From positions 496,001-560,000 of the forward strand of contig NC_083896.1 in the NCBI RefSeq assembly GCF_032452875.1: a stretch of DNA of 64,000 nucleotides, read 5' to 3'. The notes beneath the pieces are model-generated. The model did not search any database and had not been told where the DNA came from. It saw only the letters and a list, made by a program, of their open reading frames with translations. Shown piece by piece: positions 13,585-27,084 of the stretch. A program made the position numbers and the translations under genes. The stretch comes from Bos javanicus (lineage: Eukaryota > Chordata > Mammalia > Artiodactyla > Bovidae). The stretch's first letter is position 1. Every line of letters begins with the position of its first letter.

Positions 13585-16500
13585 AGAGCAATCCTGTGCT
13601 CCCCTTCCCAACTTGAAAGGATATTTGACTTCCATGAGGCAACATGTAAGGTTCACTGAGGTCCCCGTCGCAACTCAAGAGGAACCCCAAGCTTCCCACT
13701 GCAATTTGATTAAAACCACAAGATCCCCCCCTCAACACGAGATGAGCCCCTTTATCCCTGCAGCGCCTCAAAAGGAATGCCAAATATTCTCTCAAAACTT
13801 GAAAGGAGGTTTAATTCCTGTTTGAAATTCAAGAAGTTCCCTGAGATACATATCGAAACTCACGAGGAACCCTGAGTTTCCCGCCCCAACTCGAGAAAAG
13901 CCCGATTATCCCCTCCTTATTTCGAGATGAGGGCTGATTCCCCTGCTTCAATTTGAGAGAAATCATGACTTTCCATTCGCACCTCAAGAGGATGCCTGTC
14001 TCACCTATTGAAACTTAAGAGGAACACCACGGTTCCTGATGCAAGTCACAAGGACACCGAGTTCCCCCTCTACTTGAGATAAGGCCTATTTCCCCCTCAC
14101 TGACTCGAATGGAACCCCGAGTGTCCCCTCACCACATAAAGGGAGGTCTGACTCTCCTGTTGCACCTCTAGAATAAGTCCAAGTTCCTCGCCTCAACTCG
14201 ACAGGAGGCCTGACACCCATTTTACAACTCAAGAGGAAAGAGGAGTTTCTCTCCTCATCACGATCGAGGCCTGGATCCCCTTTTGAAACTTGATAGGAAC
14301 GCCAAGATCCCTGTTGCAACTGGAGAGGAATCCTGAGATTTCTGCCTCCATTCGAGATGAGGCCCTATTCCAATGCAGCGACTCGAGAGCAATCTCGAGG
14401 TGCCCCTCAAAACTTAAATGAGGGCCTGACTTTGCTGAGGCAACATGAGAGGTTCCCTAATGTCCCCGTCTCAACTCGAGAGGAACCCAAAGCTTCCCGC
14501 CGCAACTCGAGACACAATACAAGATTCCTCCCTCAACATGAGATGAGGCCTTTTTCCTCTGCAGCATCTTGAGAGCAATCCTGAATTCCCTCTCGAAATT
14601 AAAAAAGAGGATTAACTCCCTTTATGCAACACAAGAGGAACCCGAGATACTCGTGGCAACTCGAGAGGAACCCCAAGTTTCCTGCTGCAACTCAAGACGA
14701 GCCCAGTGTTCACCACCCCATCTGCAGATGAGGGTAGATTCCCCTGCTTCGACTTGAGAGGAATTTCGACTTTCCCCTCACACCCCAAGAGGAGGCCTGT
14801 CTCACCTATTGAAAACCTACAGGAACAATGATTTTCCCCTCGCACTTCAAGAGGAGAAATGTCTCAACTATTGAAACTCAAGAGGAACTCCGTGGTTCCT
14901 GCTGAAAGTAGAAAGGACACTCAACTCGACATAAATAATATTTCCACTGCACCGACTCTAATGGAACCCCAAATATCCCCTCATAACATGAACAGAGGTC
15001 TGACTCCCCTGTTGCACCACTAGAGGAAGCCCAAGATCCATTCCTTAACTCGACAGGAGGCCTGACACCCATTTTACAACTCAAAAAGAAAGTGGAGTTC
15101 CATGCCTCAACATGAGACAAGGCCTGACTACCCTGTTGCTACTTGATTGGAACCCCAAGATCCCTGTCACAATTGGAGAGGAATCCTGAGTTTTCTGCCT
15201 CAACTCAAGATGGGGCCCTATTATCCTGCAGCAACTGGAGAGGAATGCCGAGGTGCCCCTCACAAACTGAAACGAGGCCTGACTACCCAGAGGCAGCATA
15301 AGATGAACATCCACGTCACAACTCGAGTAGAACAAAAAGCCTCCTGAAGCTACTCAAGAAACACTGCGAGATAATCACCTTCAATGCAAGATGAGGCCCG
15401 ATTACCCTGCAATGACTCGAGAGCAATCCCGCACTCCCCCTCACAGCTCAAAAGGGGATTTGACTTTCCTGAGGCAACATGAGATGTTCCCTGAGGTCCC
15501 CGTTGCAATTTGTAAGCAATCACAAGCTTCCCGCCACAACTATAGAAAAACAACAAGAATCACCCTTCAATGCGAGATCAGGCCCTTTTTCCCTGCAGCA
15601 CCTCGAGAGCAATCCCAAGTCCCTCTCAAAACTCGAAAGGAGGCTTGACTCCTTTTATGCAACTCAACAGGTTCCCCGAGATATCCGTCACACCTTGAGA
15701 GGAACCCCGAGTTTCTGGCCACATCCAGAGAAGAGCCCCGTGTTTCCCACCTCATCTCAAGATGAGGGCCGATTCCCCTGCTTCGACTTGAGAGGAATCC
15801 CGACTTTCCCCTCGCACATCAAAAGGAGGCCTGTCTCACCTATTTAAACTTGAGAGGAACCCCACAGTTCCTGCCACTTGTCAAAAGGACACCAAAATCC
15901 CCCTCAACTCGAGAGAAGGCCTGATTCCCTTCGCCGAACTGAATGGAACCACGACTTTCCCCTCACAATACAAAGGGAGGTCTGACTCCCGTTTTGCACC
16001 TCTAGAAAAAGCCCAGGTTCCTCACCTGAACTCAACAGGATGCCTGACACCCCCTTTACAACTCGAAAAGAAAGTGGAGTCCCATGCCTCAATATGACAA
16101 GAGGCCTGACTCATCCATTGAAACTCGATAGAAACCCCAAGATCCCTGTCACAACTGGAGAGGAACCCTGAGTTTCCCACCTCTATTCGAGATGAGGCCC
16201 TATTCCTCTGCAGCAACTTGAAAGGAATCCCGAGTTTTCCAGGGAAGCCTGACTTCCCTGAGGTAACATAAGAGGTTGCCTGAGGCTCCCGTCATAACTC
16301 GAGACAAATCCAAATCTTCCCGCCAAAACTTGAGAAATACCACGAGATTCCCACCTCAATGTGACATGAGGCCTGATTCACCTGCAGTGATTTGAGAGCA
16401 ATCCCACTCTCCCCATCACAACTCGAAAGCAGACTTGACTTCACTGAGGCAACACAACAGGTTCCCTGAGGTCCATGTTGCAACTCGTGAGCCCAAGCTT

Positions 16501-17329
16501 CCCGTTACAACCCCAGAAAAATCACGATATTTCCCCTCAACACGAGATCAGGCCCTTATTCCCTGCAGGTCCTCGGGAGGAATCCCAAATTCTCTCTCAA
16601 AACTCAAAAGGAGGCTTGACTCCCTTTATGCAACTCAAGAGGTTCCACGAGATATCCATTGAAACCGAGAGGAATCCCGATTTTCCTGCTGCAAACAAGA
16701 AAAGCCCTGTGTTCCCCATATCATCTCAAGATGAGGGCCGATTCCCCTGCTTCGAATTGAGAGGAATCCTGACTTTCCCCTCACACCTCAAGAGGAGGTC
16801 TGTCTCACCTACTGAAACTCGATTGGAACCCCTCAGTTCTTGCCACAAGTTGAAAGGACACCGAGAACACCCTCACCTTGAGATAATGAGTGATTCTCCT
16901 GCACGGACTCGAGTGGAACACTGAGTATCCCCTCACAACACAAAGGGAGGTCTCAATCCCCTGTTCCACCTCTTGAAAAAGTCCAAGTTCTCCCTCTGAA
17001 TTAAACAGGAGGTTTAACACCCCATTTACAACTGGAAAGGAAAGCGGAGTTCCATGTCTCAAAACAAGACGAAGCCTGACTCCCCTGTTGAAACTCAATA
17101 GGAACCCTGAGATGCCTGTCGAAACTGGAGAGGAAACCTGAGTTTCCTGCCTCAATACTAGATGAGGACCTACTCCCGTGCAGCAACTCAAAATTAATCC
17201 CGAGATGTCCCCTCACAACTCAATAGGAAGCCTGAATTCCCTGCAGCAACACGGGAGGATCCCTGAGGTCCCTGTCGCAACTTGAGAGAACCCCAAGCTT
17301 CCAGCCGCAACTTGAGAAAAACCACTGCA

Positions 17330-17940
17330 ACAAATGATGGAGGGGCTATTCGGCCAAAACTGAAGTGGATTTCCCAGGCACAACTCAAGAGGTGTCCTGC
17401 AGTATATCACACATAGAGAGAAGACCTTTTACCTCCAATGGAGACGAGCTCCCCAAAGGAAATCGAGTGGAGGTCCTCACAACTAGAGCACAACAATCCC
17501 ACGAATAGATGTGAGGAACCTATAGCACCAAAAGCACAGCAGACCTTCCCCATGGAGACACGCATACTGCAACCAGAGAGGACAGAGCCTAGCCCCTTGA
17601 GAGGAGCTCTCCATCACAACTTTGGTGGAGAGCCTGCTGGACATCACATGCAGAGAGGAGCCCCTCTTCTGCTAATACAGATGAACCTCACACCACAAGA
17701 GAAGAGGAGATTGCACACCACCTCTAGAGAGACTAAACCCCTGCCACTACAGAGTGGACCCCAACCACAATCATGGCAAGAGTAGTCACTTGCCATAACT
17801 AGGGAGCAGCCACCCATCATTGCAACAAGACAGGAGCCACCCTGCACATCCCTACTAGAGACGAGTCACCCCAAGAGAACTCAACAGGAAGCCCCAATGC
17901 AATTCACCAGGAACCCTGAGTACCAACCAAGCTGGAGAAG
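17330..17940. repeat. Block B distinct segment, copy 1 (5'-partial)
   Basis: This is the first occurrence of the CTAGAG-type segment. It begins abruptly at CAACAAATGATGGAGGGGC after ordinary monomers, whereas the later copies have ~600 bp more on their left side. It is therefore a truncated first unit and marks the junction between block A and block B. Confidence 0.75.
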
Positions 17941-19049
17941 AATCCCGACTTCCTCACCAGAACTCCAGGGCATTCCTTTATCCCATGCTGCAAATCCAGA
18001 GGAACACTGATTTTGCGCTGCAGTTCAAGTGGAGCTCTCAGTCCCCCATGGAAACTCTTGGGGAAACCCTGAATGTCCAGCAATGAATAGAGAAGAACTT
18101 CGAGTTTGTTCTGAAACTTGAAAGGAGGCCCAACACCCCTCTGCAATGCGAGATGAAACATGACTTCCCCACCTCAACTCGAGTGGAGTCCTGACTCCCA
18201 TGTTGCCACTTGAAAGGTATCCCCAGATCCCCATCACAAGTTCAGAACACCATGTTTCTCGCCGCAAGTGGAAAGGACAATCAGTTCCCCGTCAACTCGA
18301 GATAACGCCTGATTCCCTTGCAGCAACTCAAATGGAAACCCGATTTTCCTCTCACAATATGAAGGGAGGTCTGACTCCAATGTTGCAACTCGAGAAAAAT
18401 TCCGAGTTCCCCACCTGAACTCAACAGGAGTCATGACACCCCTTTCACAACTCGAGAGGAAATTGGAGTTCCATACCTCAAACGAGAGAAGTCCTGACTC
18501 CCCTGTTGCAACTCAAGAGGAATGCCGAGATCCCTGTCGCAACTGAAGAGGAACCCCGAATTTCCCACTGCAAGACAAGAAAAGCCACGAGATTCCCCCC
18601 TCAATGTGAGATGAGGCCAGATTCCCCTGCAGCGACTGGAGAGCAATCTCGAGTTACCCCTCACAACTCGAAGGGATGGTTGACTCCCTTTTGGTAACTG
18701 AATAGGTTCCCTGAGATTCAAGTCGCAACTTGAGAGGAATCCCGAGTTTCCCACCTCAACTCAAGAAGAACCCCATGTTCCCCACCTCATCTTGAGATAA
18801 GGGCTGATACCCCTGCTTCAACTCGAGAGGAATTCCGACTTCCCCTAGCACCTCAAGAGGAGGCCTGTCTCACCTGTTGCAACTCGAGAGGGTTCCCAAG
18901 TTCCCCATTGCAACTCACAAGAAACCCCATTTCCTGCCAGAGCTCGAGAAGTACCGCAACTTTCCTGCTTCAATTCGAGATATGTACCAATTCCCCTGCA
19001 GTGACTCGAGAGGAATCCTGAGTTCCCCATCCCAACTCGGCATGAGCCC

Positions 19050-20300
19050 CAAGACCCTGATACAAGGGCAGAGGATTCTCAAGAGGAGTTTACCCCACCA
19101 CAATTAGAGAAGAGTCCTCTACCGGAACCAGAGAGGAAGCTTCATACCACAACTAAGCAGGAGGCCAGCCCTGCCACAAAGAGCCAGTAGCTTCCTGCAC
19201 TTTGCAAGTAGAAAAGGTGCCCCTTCTCATTACGACCTTAAAGGAGACACCCACCTCCCAATTAGAGAAGAGCACTCTACCGCATCTTGAGAGGATCCCA
19301 ACTACAAAAATTAATGAGTTCCCTTGCCACAACGAGAGAGGTGGCTGCAAACATCAATTAGAGATGAGACGACACACAGCAAATAAAGAGTGGACACCCA
19401 TTGAAATGAGAGTGGACCACAAGCTGTATCTAGAGAGTAGCCTCCCACACAGGGACCAGCTTGCACATAGCTACTAAAGAGGATCTCCCCCAATGTAGCT
19501 CACAAGGAGTCTCCACCACAACTTTAAAGGAACCCCGAGTGATATGCTGCAATTCAAGAGGCACCCCGAGTTCCCCACTGCAATTTCACAGGATCCCTAG
19601 GCTGGCCCAAGAAAAGGGGCCACTGCACCAAATGACGGAGGGGCTCCGGGCAAATACTGAAGTGGATTCCCTAGACACAACTCGAGATGTGTCCCCCAGG
19701 ACATCACACCTAGAGGAAAGACCTTCTGCCTCCAATGGAGATGAGTTCCCTGAAGGAAGTCAAGTAGAGAGCCTCACAACTAGAGAGCAGTAATCCCGTG
19801 AATGGAAATGAGGAACCAATAGCACCAAAAGCACAGAGCACATCCCCCGTGGAGACATACAAACACCACCCAGAGAGGACACAGCCTCGCCCATCTAGAG
19901 AAGCCCTCAACCAAACTTCAGAGGAGCCTGCTGACATCACACGCAGAGAGGAGGCCCTCTTCTGGTAATACAGAAGAACCTCACAAAGGAAGTGGATCTT
20001 GCACACCACCACTAGAGAGACTCGAAACCCCTGCAATTACAAAGTGGGCCCCGACCACAATGATAGAGTAGCCCCTTGCCAAATCTAGTGAGCACTCACC
20101 CGTAATTGCAGCAAGACAGGAGCCACCATGCACATCCCTGCTAGAAACGAGTTGCCCCAAGAGAACTCGACAGGAGAGGCCCCACTGCAAGTCACTAGGA
20201 AACCTGAGTACCACCCAAGCTCGAGGAGAACCCTGACTTCCCCGCCACAACTCCAGTGCAATCCTGCATCCTGTGCTGCACATCCAGAGGAACACTGAAT
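19050..20300. repeat. Block B distinct segment, copy 2
   Basis: This full-length segment opens with AAGACCCTGATACAAGGGC, passes through CTACCGCATCTTGAGAGG and the CACCAAATGACGGAGGGGC anchor, and returns to ordinary 31-bp monomers near 20,300. Cores are mostly CTAGAGAG or ATTAGAGA rather than CTCGAGAG. Confidence 0.75.
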
Positions 20301-21454
20301 TATCGCTGCACTTTGAGAGGAGCTCTCAGTCCCCTGTTGTAACTCTTGAGGAAACTCTGAGGTTCCAGCAAGAGAGAAGAACCCCGAGTTTGTTCTGAAA
20401 CTCTAGAGGAGGCCCTACTCCCATGCTGCAACTCGAGAGGAAACACAAATACCCCACCTCAACTCGAGAGGAGTCCTGACTCCACTGTTGTCACTCAAGT
20501 GGTATCCCCAGATATGCATCGAAACTCGAGAGGAACCCTGTGATTTCTACTGCAAGTCAAAAGGACACCGAGTTCCCCCTCAACTCAAGGACTGATTCCC
20601 CTGCAGTGACTCGAATGGAATCCCGAGTTTCCCCTCACAAGATGAAGGGAGGTCTGACTCCCCTGTTGCAACTTGAGAAAAATCCCAAGTTCCCAATCTG
20701 AACTCGTAAGGAGGCATGACACCCCTTTCACAACTCAAGAGGAAATTGGAGTTCCATACCTCAAACAAGACAAGTCCTGACTCCCCTGATGCAACTTGAG
20801 AGGAATGCCGAGATCCCTGTCGCAACTGAAGAGGAACCCCGAGTTTCCCGCCTTAACGTTAGATGAGGCCCTATTCCCCTGCAGCGACTCAAGAGAAATC
20901 CTGAGGTTACCCTCACAGCTCGAAAGGAGGCCTTACTCCCCTAAGGAAACCTGAGCGGTCCCGTGAGATCCCCATCGCAACTCTAGAGGATGCCTGAGAT
21001 ACCTGTCACAACTCGACAGGAACCCTGAGTTTTCTGCCTCAACTTGAGATGAGGCCCTATTTCCCTGCTGTGACTTGAGAGAATCCCAAGGTTCCCATCG
21101 CATCAAAAAGGAGGCCTGACTCCCCTGATGCGACTCGATAGAATCCCTGACATCCCCATCACAATTCTAGAGGAACTCCGAGTTTCCAACCTAAACTAGA
21201 GGTGAGGCCCGATTCCCCTGCAGGGACTCGAGAGCAATCCCGAGTTCCCCCTGGCAACTTGAAAGGAGTCCTGACTCCCATGAGGCAACATGAGAGGTTC
21301 TCTGAGGTCCCCGTCACAACTGGAGAGGAATCCTGAGCTTCCCACCCCAACTCGAGAAAAACCATGAGAGTCCCCTCTCAACATGAGATGAGTCCTGATT
21401 ACTCTGCAGTGACTTGTGAGGAACACTGAGTTCCCTGTGCCAACATGATACAAG

Positions 21455-22740
21455 CGCCAAGAAACTGATGCAACTGCAGAGGATTCACAAGAGGAGCCCA
21501 CCCAACCCCAACTGGAGAAGAGCCCTCTACCACAACCAGACAGGAAATCTCATACCGCAACTAAGAAGAATGCCTGCCCTACCACAAATAGCCAGTAGTT
21601 TTGTGCACTTTGCAACTAGAAAAAGAGCCCTTTTTCATTACAATCATAGAGAAGTCACCCACCTCTCAATTTGAGAAGAGCACTTACCGCATCTAGAGAG
21701 GATCCCAACTAGCACAGCTAAAGAGGAGTTCCCCTGTGACAGCGAGAGAGGTGGCTGCAAACGACAGCTAGAGACAAGCAAATCCACAGCAAATAAAGAG
21801 TGCACCCCCACTGCAATCAGAGTGGAGCCCATGCCTCACCCAGAGAGCAGCCTCCCACACAGTGCACTTAGACAGGGACCAGCCTGCACACCACTACTAG
21901 AGAGAATCTGCCCCACTCTAGTTCAATAGGAGTCTGCACCACAACTTTAAAGGAGCCCCGAATCATATACTGCAACTCAAGAGGCACCCCCAAGTTCCCC
22001 GCTTTACTTTCACAGAACCCCTAGGCTGGCACAAGAAAAGGGGCCACTGTACCAGATGACAGAGGGTCTCTCTGGCCAAAACTGGAGAGTATTTCCCAGG
22101 TGCAACTTGCAACAGGTGCAAGTATTTCCCAGGATATCACACTTAGAGAGAAGACTTTCCGCCTCCAATGGAGACAAGCTCCCTGAAGGAAGTCGAGTGC
22201 AGGCCCTCACAACTAGAGAGCAGCAATCCCGTGAATAGAAGTGAGGAACCCATAGCACCAAAAGCAGAGAGGACCTCCCCCATGGAGACAAGCACAACCC
22301 AACCAGAGAGGACACAGCCTCGCCCTTTGAGAGGAGCCCTCCACCACAACTTGAGAGGAACCCGCTGGATATCACATACAGAGATGAGCCCCTCTTTTGC
22401 TAATACAGACAAACCTCACACCACAAGGAGAGAGGAGCTTGCACATCACCACTAGAGAGACTTTAAATCCTTGCAACTATAGAGTGGACCCCAACCACAA
22501 TGATAATCCCTTGCACAACTAGTGAGCCACCATATGTCACTGCAACAAGACAGGAGCCACTCTGCATATCCTTGCCAGAGATGAGTCGTCCCAAGAGAAC
22601 TAGACAGGACACCCCACCACAAGTCGCCAGGAACCCAGAGTACCAACCAAGCTCGGGGAGAACCCCAGCTTCCCTGCCACGACTCCTGTGCAATACTGCA
22701 TCCCGTGCTGCAAATCCAGAGAAACAGATTTCTCACTGCA
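21455..22740. repeat. Block B distinct segment, copy 3
   Basis: Collinear with the copy at 19,050-20,300. It carries a private ~33-bp local duplication in which GTATTTCCCAGG appears at 22,089-22,100 and again at 22,122-22,133. Confidence 0.75.
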
Positions 22741-24269
22741 CTTCGAGAGGATGTCTTAGGCACTGTGGCAACTCTCCAAAAACCCTGAATTTCCAGCAAC
22801 CACTAGAGAAGAAGCCCGATTTTCTGCTGCAACCTGAGAGGAGGCCCGACTCCCCTGATGCAACTCGAGGGGAAACACGATTCCCCTGCCACAATTCCAG
22901 AGGAGTCCTGACTTCCCTGTTGCCACTCAAGAGGTATCCCCAGATCCCCATCTAAATTCGAAAGTAACACTGTATTTCCAGCCGCAATTGAAAGGACAGC
23001 GAGTTCCCTCTCAACTGAGATAAGGACTGATTCCCCTGCAGCGACTCAAATGGAATCCTGAATTTCCCCTCAAAACATGAAGGGAGGTCTGAATCCCCTG
23101 TTGCAACTCAAGAAAAATCCCAAGTTCCTCACCTCAAGTTGACAGGAGGCCTAACACTGCATTCACAACTTGAGAGGAAAGCAGAGTTCCATGCCTCAAC
23201 ACGAGACGAGGCCTGACTACCCTGTTGAAATCCGATAGGAACCCTGAGATCCACGTCACAACTGGAGAGGAACCCCGAGTTTCCTGCCTCAACTTGTGAT
23301 GAGGCCCTATTCCCCTGCAACGACTCGAGGAGAATCTCTAGGTTCCCCTCACAACTCGAGAGGAGGCCTGACTTCCCTGAGGCAACACGAGAGGTTCCCT
23401 GAGGTCCCCGTAGCAACTCGAGAGGAACACCAAGCTTCCCGCAGCAACTCAAGAAAAACCACGAGATTCCCCCTTCAAAGGGAGATGATTCTCAATTCCT
23501 CTGAGTGACTCAAGAGCAATCCCAAGTTCCCCCTCCCATCTCAAAAGGAGGCCTGACTCCCTTAAGGCAACATAAGAGGTTCCCTGAGGTACCTGTCACA
23601 ACTCGAGGGGAACCCCGAGTTTCCCGCTTCAACTCGAGATGAGATGAGGCTGGATTCCTCTGCACTGACTTGAAAGGAATCCCGAGTTTTCCCTCGCAAC
23701 CTGAAAAGATGCCTGACTCCCCTGAGAACACATGAGAGGTTCCTTGAGGTCCCTGTCTCAACACGAGAGGATTCCTCATTTTCTGCTGCAATGCAAGAAA
23801 AACCACCAAATTCATCCCTCAATGCGAGATAAGGCGTATTTACCCTGCAGCGACTCGAGAGCAATCCCAAGTTCCTTCCTGCAACTGGAACGGAAGTTTG
23901 ACTCCCTTTTTGCAACTTGAGAGGTTCCCCGAGATACCTGTCACAACTCGAGAGGAATCCCGAGTTTCCCGCCACAACTCGAGATGAACACTGCGTTGCC
24001 CACCTCATCTTGAGATGAGGGCTGATGCCCCTGCTTCGAGTCAAGAGGAATCCCGACTTCCCCGTGCACCTCAAGAGGAGGCCTGTCTCACCCATTGCAA
24101 CTCCACAAGACCCCCAAATTCCACGTCACGACTCTAGAGAAACCCCGAGTTTCCCACCACAACTCAAGAGGAACCCCAGGTTCCCCGCCTCAAATGGAAA
24201 TGTGGCCCGATTCCCTTGCAGTGACTGGAGGGGAATCCCGAGTTCCCCGTCTCAACTCGACATGAGCCC

Positions 24270-25560
24270 CAAGACCCTCATGCAACTGCAGAGGATGCCC
24301 CAGAGATTACCCCACCACAATAGGAGAAGAACCTTTTACCAGAAACAGAGAGGAAGCCTATACCACACCTAAGCAGGAGGCCTGCCCTGCCACAATAGCC
24401 CGTGCAAATAGAGTGCAAATAGCCAGTAGCTTGCTGCACTTCACAACTAGAAAAAGTGTCCCTTCTTAGTACAACGATAGAGGAGTCACCCACCTCCCAA
24501 TTTGAGAAGAGCACTCTACCATATCTAGAGAGGAGCCCAACTACCACAATTAAAGAGAAGTTCCCCTGCCACAACTAGAGAGGTGGCTGCAAACGAAACT
24601 AGAGACGAGCCAACCCACAGCAAATAAAAAGCCTACCCCCACTGCAATTAGAGTGGAGCCCATGCCACATCTACGGAGCAGCCTCCCACACATTGCACTT
24701 AGACGGGGACCAGCTTGCACATGGCTGATACAGAGGATCTGCCTCAGATTCATGAATCTAATTCAAAAGGAGTTTCCACCACAACTATTAAGGAACCTCG
24801 AGTCATATACTGCAACTCAAGAGGCACCCCGAGATCCCTGCTGCAATTTCACAGGATCCCTAGGCTAGCACAAGGAGCCCAGGACCAAATGACAGAGGCA
24901 CTCTCTGGCCAAAACTGAAGCGGATTCCCCAGGCACAACTAGAGAGTTGTCCCCCAAGGATAACACACCTAGAGAGAAGACCTTCTGCCTCCAATGAAGA
25001 TGAGCTTCCTGAAGGAAGTCAAGTGGAGGCCCTGACAACTAGAGAGCAGGAATCCCATGAATAGAAGTGAGGAACCCATAGCACCAAAAGCAGAGAGGAC
25101 CTCCCAAGTGGAGACACTAATACCCCAATCCGAGAAGATGCAGCCTCGCCTCTCGAGAGGAGCTCTCTGCCACAACTTGAGAGGTGCCTGCTGGACATCA
25201 CACTCAGAGAGGAGCCCCTCTTCTGCTAATATAGATGAACCTCACACCACAAGGAGAGAGGAGCTGCCACACCACCACTAGAGAGCCCGTGCAAATAGAG
25301 TTGACTGAGACCACAATGATAGAGTAGTCCCTTTTCAAAACTAGTGAGTAGCTACCTGTCATTGCAACAAGATAGGGGCCACTCTGCATATCCCTGCTAC
25401 AATGAGTCATCCCAAGAGAATTCAACAGGACGCCCCACCACAAGTCACCAGGAACACTGAGTACCAACCAAGCTCGAGGAGAACCCCGACTTCCGTGACA
25501 GGACTCCAGTGGAATCCTGCATCCCATGCTTCAAATCCATAGGAACACTGATTTCTTGCT
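24270..25560. repeat. Block B distinct segment, copy 4
   Basis: Collinear with the two previous full segments. It opens with AAGACCCTCATGCAACTGC and contains a short local duplication of GTGCAAATAG near 24,410-24,420. Ordinary 31-bp monomers resume near 25,560 and run to the end of the array at 27,067. Confidence 0.75.
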
Positions 25561-27067
25561 GCACTTCAAAAGGAGCTCTCAGGCGCTGTGGCAACTCTCC
25601 AGCCAACCCCAAGTTTCCAGCAACCACTAAAGAAGAACCTTGAGTTTCTGCTGCAACTCGAGAGGAGGTCCGACTCCCCTGCAGCAACTCGAGAGGAAAC
25701 ATGACTTCTCCCCTCAACTCGAGAGGAGTCTTGACTCCCCTGTTGCTATTCGAGAGGTATCCCCTGATCCCCATTGCAACTAGAAAGGAACCCCGTGTTT
25801 CACGTTGAAAGGTGAAAGGACACTGAGTTCCCCCTCAACTCAAAATAAGGCCTGATTCCCCTGCAGTGACTCAAATGGAACCCTGAGTTTCCCCTCAAAA
25901 CATGAAGGGAAGTCTGAATCCCCTGTTGCTACTTGAGAAAAATCCCAAGTTCACCGCCTCAAATCAAGGAGGCCTGACACCCTTTTCACAACTCGAGAGG
26001 AAACTGGAGTTCTGTGCCTGAACACAAGACGAGCCCTGACTACCCTGTTCAAACTCAATAGGAACCCCGAGATCCACGTGCAACTGGAGAAGAACCCTGA
26101 GTTTCCCGCCTCAACTCGAGATGAGGCCCTATTCCCCTACAGCAACTCGAGAGTAATCCCTAGGTTCCCCTCACAACTGGAAAGGAGGCCTGACACCCCT
26201 GAGGCAACATGGGAGGTTCCCTGAGGTCGCTGTCGCAACTCAAGTGGAACCCCAAGTTTCCCACCTCAACTCGCAATGAGGTGTGGTCCAATTCCCCTGC
26301 AGTGACTCGAGAGGAATTTGGAGTGCCCCCTTGCAACTCAGAAGGATGCCTGACTCCCCTGGGGCAACAGGACAGGTTCCCTGAGGTCAATGTTGCAACT
26401 CAAGTGGAACCCCAAACTTCCCTCCACAACTCGAGAAAAACAGCCAGATTTATCCCTCAACGTGAGATGAGGCCTGATTCCCCTGTGGTGACTTGAGAGC
26501 AATCCCAACTTCCCCCTGGCAACTCAAAAGGAGGCTTGACTCCCTTTTTGCAACTCGAGAGGTTACCCAAGATACTAGTTGCAACTGGAGAGGAAACCTG
26601 AGTATCCCACCTCAACTCGAGATGAGGTCCAATTCCCCTGCCCCTGACAACTGAGGTGCCCCTCACAACTAGAAAGGAGGCCTGACTCCCCTGAGGCAAC
26701 CAGAGAAGTTCCCTGAGATCCCCGTGGCAACTCGAGGGGAACCTCGAGACACTCATCACAACTTGAGAGGAACCCCAAGTTTCCAGCCTCAACTCAAGAT
26801 GACGTCCAATTCCTGTGCAGCGACTTGATAGGAATCCCAACTTCCCCATTTCAACTTGAAAGGAGGCTTGATTCCCTTTTTCCAACTGGAGATGTTCCTT
26901 GAGACACCCGTCGCAACTTGAGAGGAACCCCGAGTTTCACGCTGCAACTGCAGAAGAACACCATGTTCCCCACCTCATCTCGAGATGAGGGCCAAGTCCC
27001 CTGCTTCAACTTGAGAGGAATCCCGACTTCCCCCTCACTCCTCAAGAGGAGGTCTGTCTCACCTATT

Positions 27068-27084
27068 GCTCCAAGAGGTTCACA
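27068..27084. other. Satellite / interspersed-repeat junction
   Basis: The last satellite monomer breaks off at CACCTATTG. After ~17 unassigned bases the sequence is recognisable BovB endonuclease-region text. No TSD or transposon end is visible at the boundary. Confidence 0.7.

Larger units (their letters stand above)
1..17330. repeat. 31-bp satellite array, block A (ruminant satellite I type)
   Basis: Head-to-tail monomers of about 31 bp fill this block. A typical monomer starts AACTCGAGAGGAACCCCGAG and continues with a C-rich half (TTTCCCGCCAC); others read AACTCGAGATGAGGCCC or AACACGAGAGGTTCCC. I counted exactly 31 bp in several consecutive monomers. The landmark GGAGTTCCATGCCTC recurs near 516, 1,331, 2,322, 3,099, 4,249, 5,054, 6,218, 7,014, 8,184 and 8,981. 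Its spacing alternates ~0.80 and ~1.16 kb between 3.1 and 9.0 kb, so monomers are organised into larger units. Bovine satellite I (1.715) and its 1.711 relatives are known to be built from degenerate 31-bp subrepeats, and this array fits that class. Monomers are diverged, so it is probably not a recently homogenised core. No transposon interrupts it. Confidence 0.88.
17330..27067. repeat. Composite satellite array, block B (2.3-2.8 kb units)
   Basis: From ~17.33 kb ordinary 31-bp monomers alternate with a distinct ~0.6-1.3 kb segment in which the CTCGAG core is replaced by CTAGAG-like cores and longer non-canonical text. The anchor GGCCAAAACTGAAGTGGATT (with variants) occurs at about 17,352, 19,648, 22,074 and 24,907, giving units of ~2.30, 2.43 and 2.83 kb. 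A second anchor, ATGGAGACGAGCTCCC and variants, lies at ~17,438, 19,735, 22,168 and 24,995 with the same spacing. Bovine 1.711-type satellites are known to combine 31-bp repeats with other sequence, so block B may belong to that group; this is inference. The array stops at ~27,067 inside a monomer (CTGTCTCACCTATTG). Confidence 0.82.

Noticed and set aside
1..27067. Dozens of 60-180 codon open frames on both strands of the satellite as candidate genes
   Set aside because: They follow the 31-bp periodicity, occur in overlapping frames on both strands, and have no domain, start context or codon signal.
1..27067. Regular repeats resembling a CRISPR array
   Set aside because: The 31-bp units are contiguous, with no unique spacers, no cas genes, and a mammalian context.
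1..27067. Active centromere
   Set aside because: The satellite class is pericentromeric in cattle, but sequence alone cannot show centromere function and the monomers are strongly diverged.
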